This document shows, piece by piece, positions 62,540 to 64,000 of a stretch of DNA of 64,000 bases; position 1 is the stretch's first letter, and each line of letters opens with the position of its first letter. Below the pieces are notes generated by a model. That model saw only the letters and a list, made by a program, of their open reading frames with translations. It searched no databases and was not told the origin of the DNA. A program made the position numbers and the translations under genes. Origin of the DNA: Apirhabdus apintestini (GTDB lineage: Bacteria; Pseudomonadota; Gammaproteobacteria; Enterobacterales; Enterobacteriaceae); NCBI GenBank assembly GCA_033977085.1, contig CP138906.1, positions 2,976,001 to 3,040,000 of the forward strand, written 5' to 3'.

Positions 62540-64000
62540 GCCTATTACCCTTTTCATCTAAATTGCTCGCATAGGAAGGCAGGCCACGGCAAATCACATC
62601 ACCAACCCATACCGCCCCGCGCGCTGCGCTAAGATCCAGCTGTGCTTCACAGCGTTCATCGCCTTTGCCACTGAAATCAATGGTGGGGAACGCCTTATCA
62701 ATATCCATCACGAATGCGCCTTCACCATCCGTACGCGTGCGCCCAATGTGATTATTCACCGCAGCATCAGTCAACAGGGAGCCATCTTCAGCGTGAAGGC
62801 GCCCGAAAACGGTCACCATTTGTTTGATTTCCGGCGTGATGACGGCAACGTTGCCAGGATAAAGGGTCAGGCGATTACGGCGTCCGCCGACAATATCGTA
62901 GCTTTCAAATGAATCGGGGTTATTCAATAACTCCACGTCATAATGCCCGTATGGGCTAACGGGAATATAGCTACGCTTCCCTTTTAAGGTGACGGCCTGT
63001 CCGTTCACTTTTGCGCTCAACAGACCGCTATCTTCAAGCCCGGTTTCAAAAATAATGCCGGCATTTCCATCGTTGCGCCCGCTTAATGCAATATGTTTAC
63101 CCTGCCAGCCGAGGCTACCGCTGGCGGTCATATTGCTATTCAGTGAACCATCGGCCGTCGTCGCAACATTCAGCGTGCCGTTTGCATAGCGGGTATCGAA
63201 CTGCGCCCAACCGCCGCCGCTAAGCGTATTGTCCGGCCCGGTATTACCCGATATAGCCCGGGAAAGATTCGCTCCCGCACTGCGTATCGCACCGTCACTG
63301 AAGTTTTTACGCACCGCTAAATTCGCCAGCGTATAGCCATTTTGGCTACTTACGCCGGCGCTAAACCAATTTCCTAACGGCAGCGAAAGATCCAGTGCAA
63401 CATATTTCCCGGTGCTACTGCTATATCCATTATTGCTATAACGCTGCATGCCCAGCCGCAGCCCTATCGATCCGTAGCGCCCCGTATAAATATTTTGCTG
63501 ATAGTTCGTCGTATAGTAGCGACTCCCGTTTTTACGATCGTCGCTATAGCTAACGCTCAGCGATCCCAGTGGCGACCAGAGCGATGAGAAATTTAGCGTT
63601 CCGCCGATTGAGCGATTATGACTTGAGCTTTGACGCAGGCGATCGCCGATTGCCGAGCGTTCCTGATTAACCCAGATGCTGCTAAAGCCCCGGGTAGAGT
63701 CGCGCTCATATTCATTACATTACGCCAGGAGCTATCGCTTGCAGCCATACTTTGCAGATTAAACGTAACCCGTTCTGTTACTGGCAGCGTAATCCGTGCT
63801 TCCACCAGCGCCATATTGTCATAGCCATATCCGGTAGCAGCCCAGCCAATTGGCCACCAGTTGCCGCTTGCCGAAACGCCAGCCAGCCAGCTTTTGCGCG
63901 CACTTTGTTCGCCACCGCGCTCGCGGTGCCAGGCATCCATATCGACAGAACCACCCCAGAATTGCCAGCCGAGAGGCGCATTCGCGCCGCGGCCTGCGGT
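62529..64000 (-). CDS. ecpC: Outer-membrane pilus usher EcpC, C-terminal part (cut by window edge)
   Basis: Usher exporting EcpA/EcpD subunits. The visible part covers roughly the last 490 residues: WQFWGGSVDMDAWHRERGGE-like start, GYGYDNMALVEARITLPVTE, QRYSNNGYSSSTGKYVALDL, SLPLGNWFSAGVSSQNGYTL, YDIVGGRRNRLTLYPGNVAV and AAVNNHIGRTRTDGEGAFVM, ending at 62529. Breaks near 63455, 63600 and 63700. Matches E. coli EcpC; ecpR-ecpA-ecpB are expected to the right of the window. In E. coli K-12 this operon is at a different chromosomal site. Confidence 0.9.

Overview
The window is a chromosomal segment of an Enterobacteriaceae member. Gene order and protein similarity follow the Escherichia/Citrobacter/Klebsiella layout from cysD-iap through CRISPR-cas, cysHIJ, queD-ygcNOPQRSUW-yqcE-ygcE, queE, eno-pyrG, mazG-relA, rlmD/barA, yqcA-truC-yqcC, csrB, syd, queF, ppnN and sdaCB. 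I cannot name the species. No rRNA or tRNA genes are visible.

Layout. 1-306 is the start of cysD and 581-1611 is iap. 1718-2295 is a decayed CRISPR array. 2412-8445 holds the type I-E genes cas2-cas1-cas6e-cas5e-cas7e-cas11-cas8e on the minus strand, with cas3 divergent at 9032-11865. The gap between cas8e and cas3 looks like a separate small system: a two-repeat degenerate mini-CRISPR, a crRNA-like guide whose seed matches a perfect -10 box behind an AAG PAM, and a 33-codon hydrophobic ORF followed by an intrinsic terminator. Three tandem DUF1120 genes (12750-15086) lie between cas3 and a 17-repeat CRISPR array (15559-16556). Then come cysHIJ, a DoxX-family gene, queD, and the ygc electron-transfer/dehydrogenase cluster with divergent ygcW and yqcE. 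These two share a mirror-image promoter region with two CRP-like sites and two leader terminators. Housekeeping genes follow (queE, eno, pyrG, mazG, relA, rlmD).

BarA (42640-45397), the sensor kinase that drives csrB transcription through UvrY, is about 3 kb from two tandem csrB genes (48621-48988 and 49306-49673). Each csrB has its own UvrY-type palindrome at the same upstream distance. In the last 11 kb, two 1955-bp IS21-family (IS100-like) elements in opposite orientation have inserted independently, one in codon 3 of sdaC and one in ecpE. An E. coli common pilus operon (ecpC-ecpD-ecpE) runs off the right edge.

Caveat. About one single-base indel per kilobase, usually in a homopolymer, breaks reading frames throughout, including essential genes (eno, pyrG). 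The same kind of indel separates the two IS copies, and a C-run length difference separates repeats of one CRISPR array. I read most frameshifts as sequencing or assembly error and annotate the genes at full length, noting the break points. The IS insertions, with 5-bp target duplications, are real disruptions.
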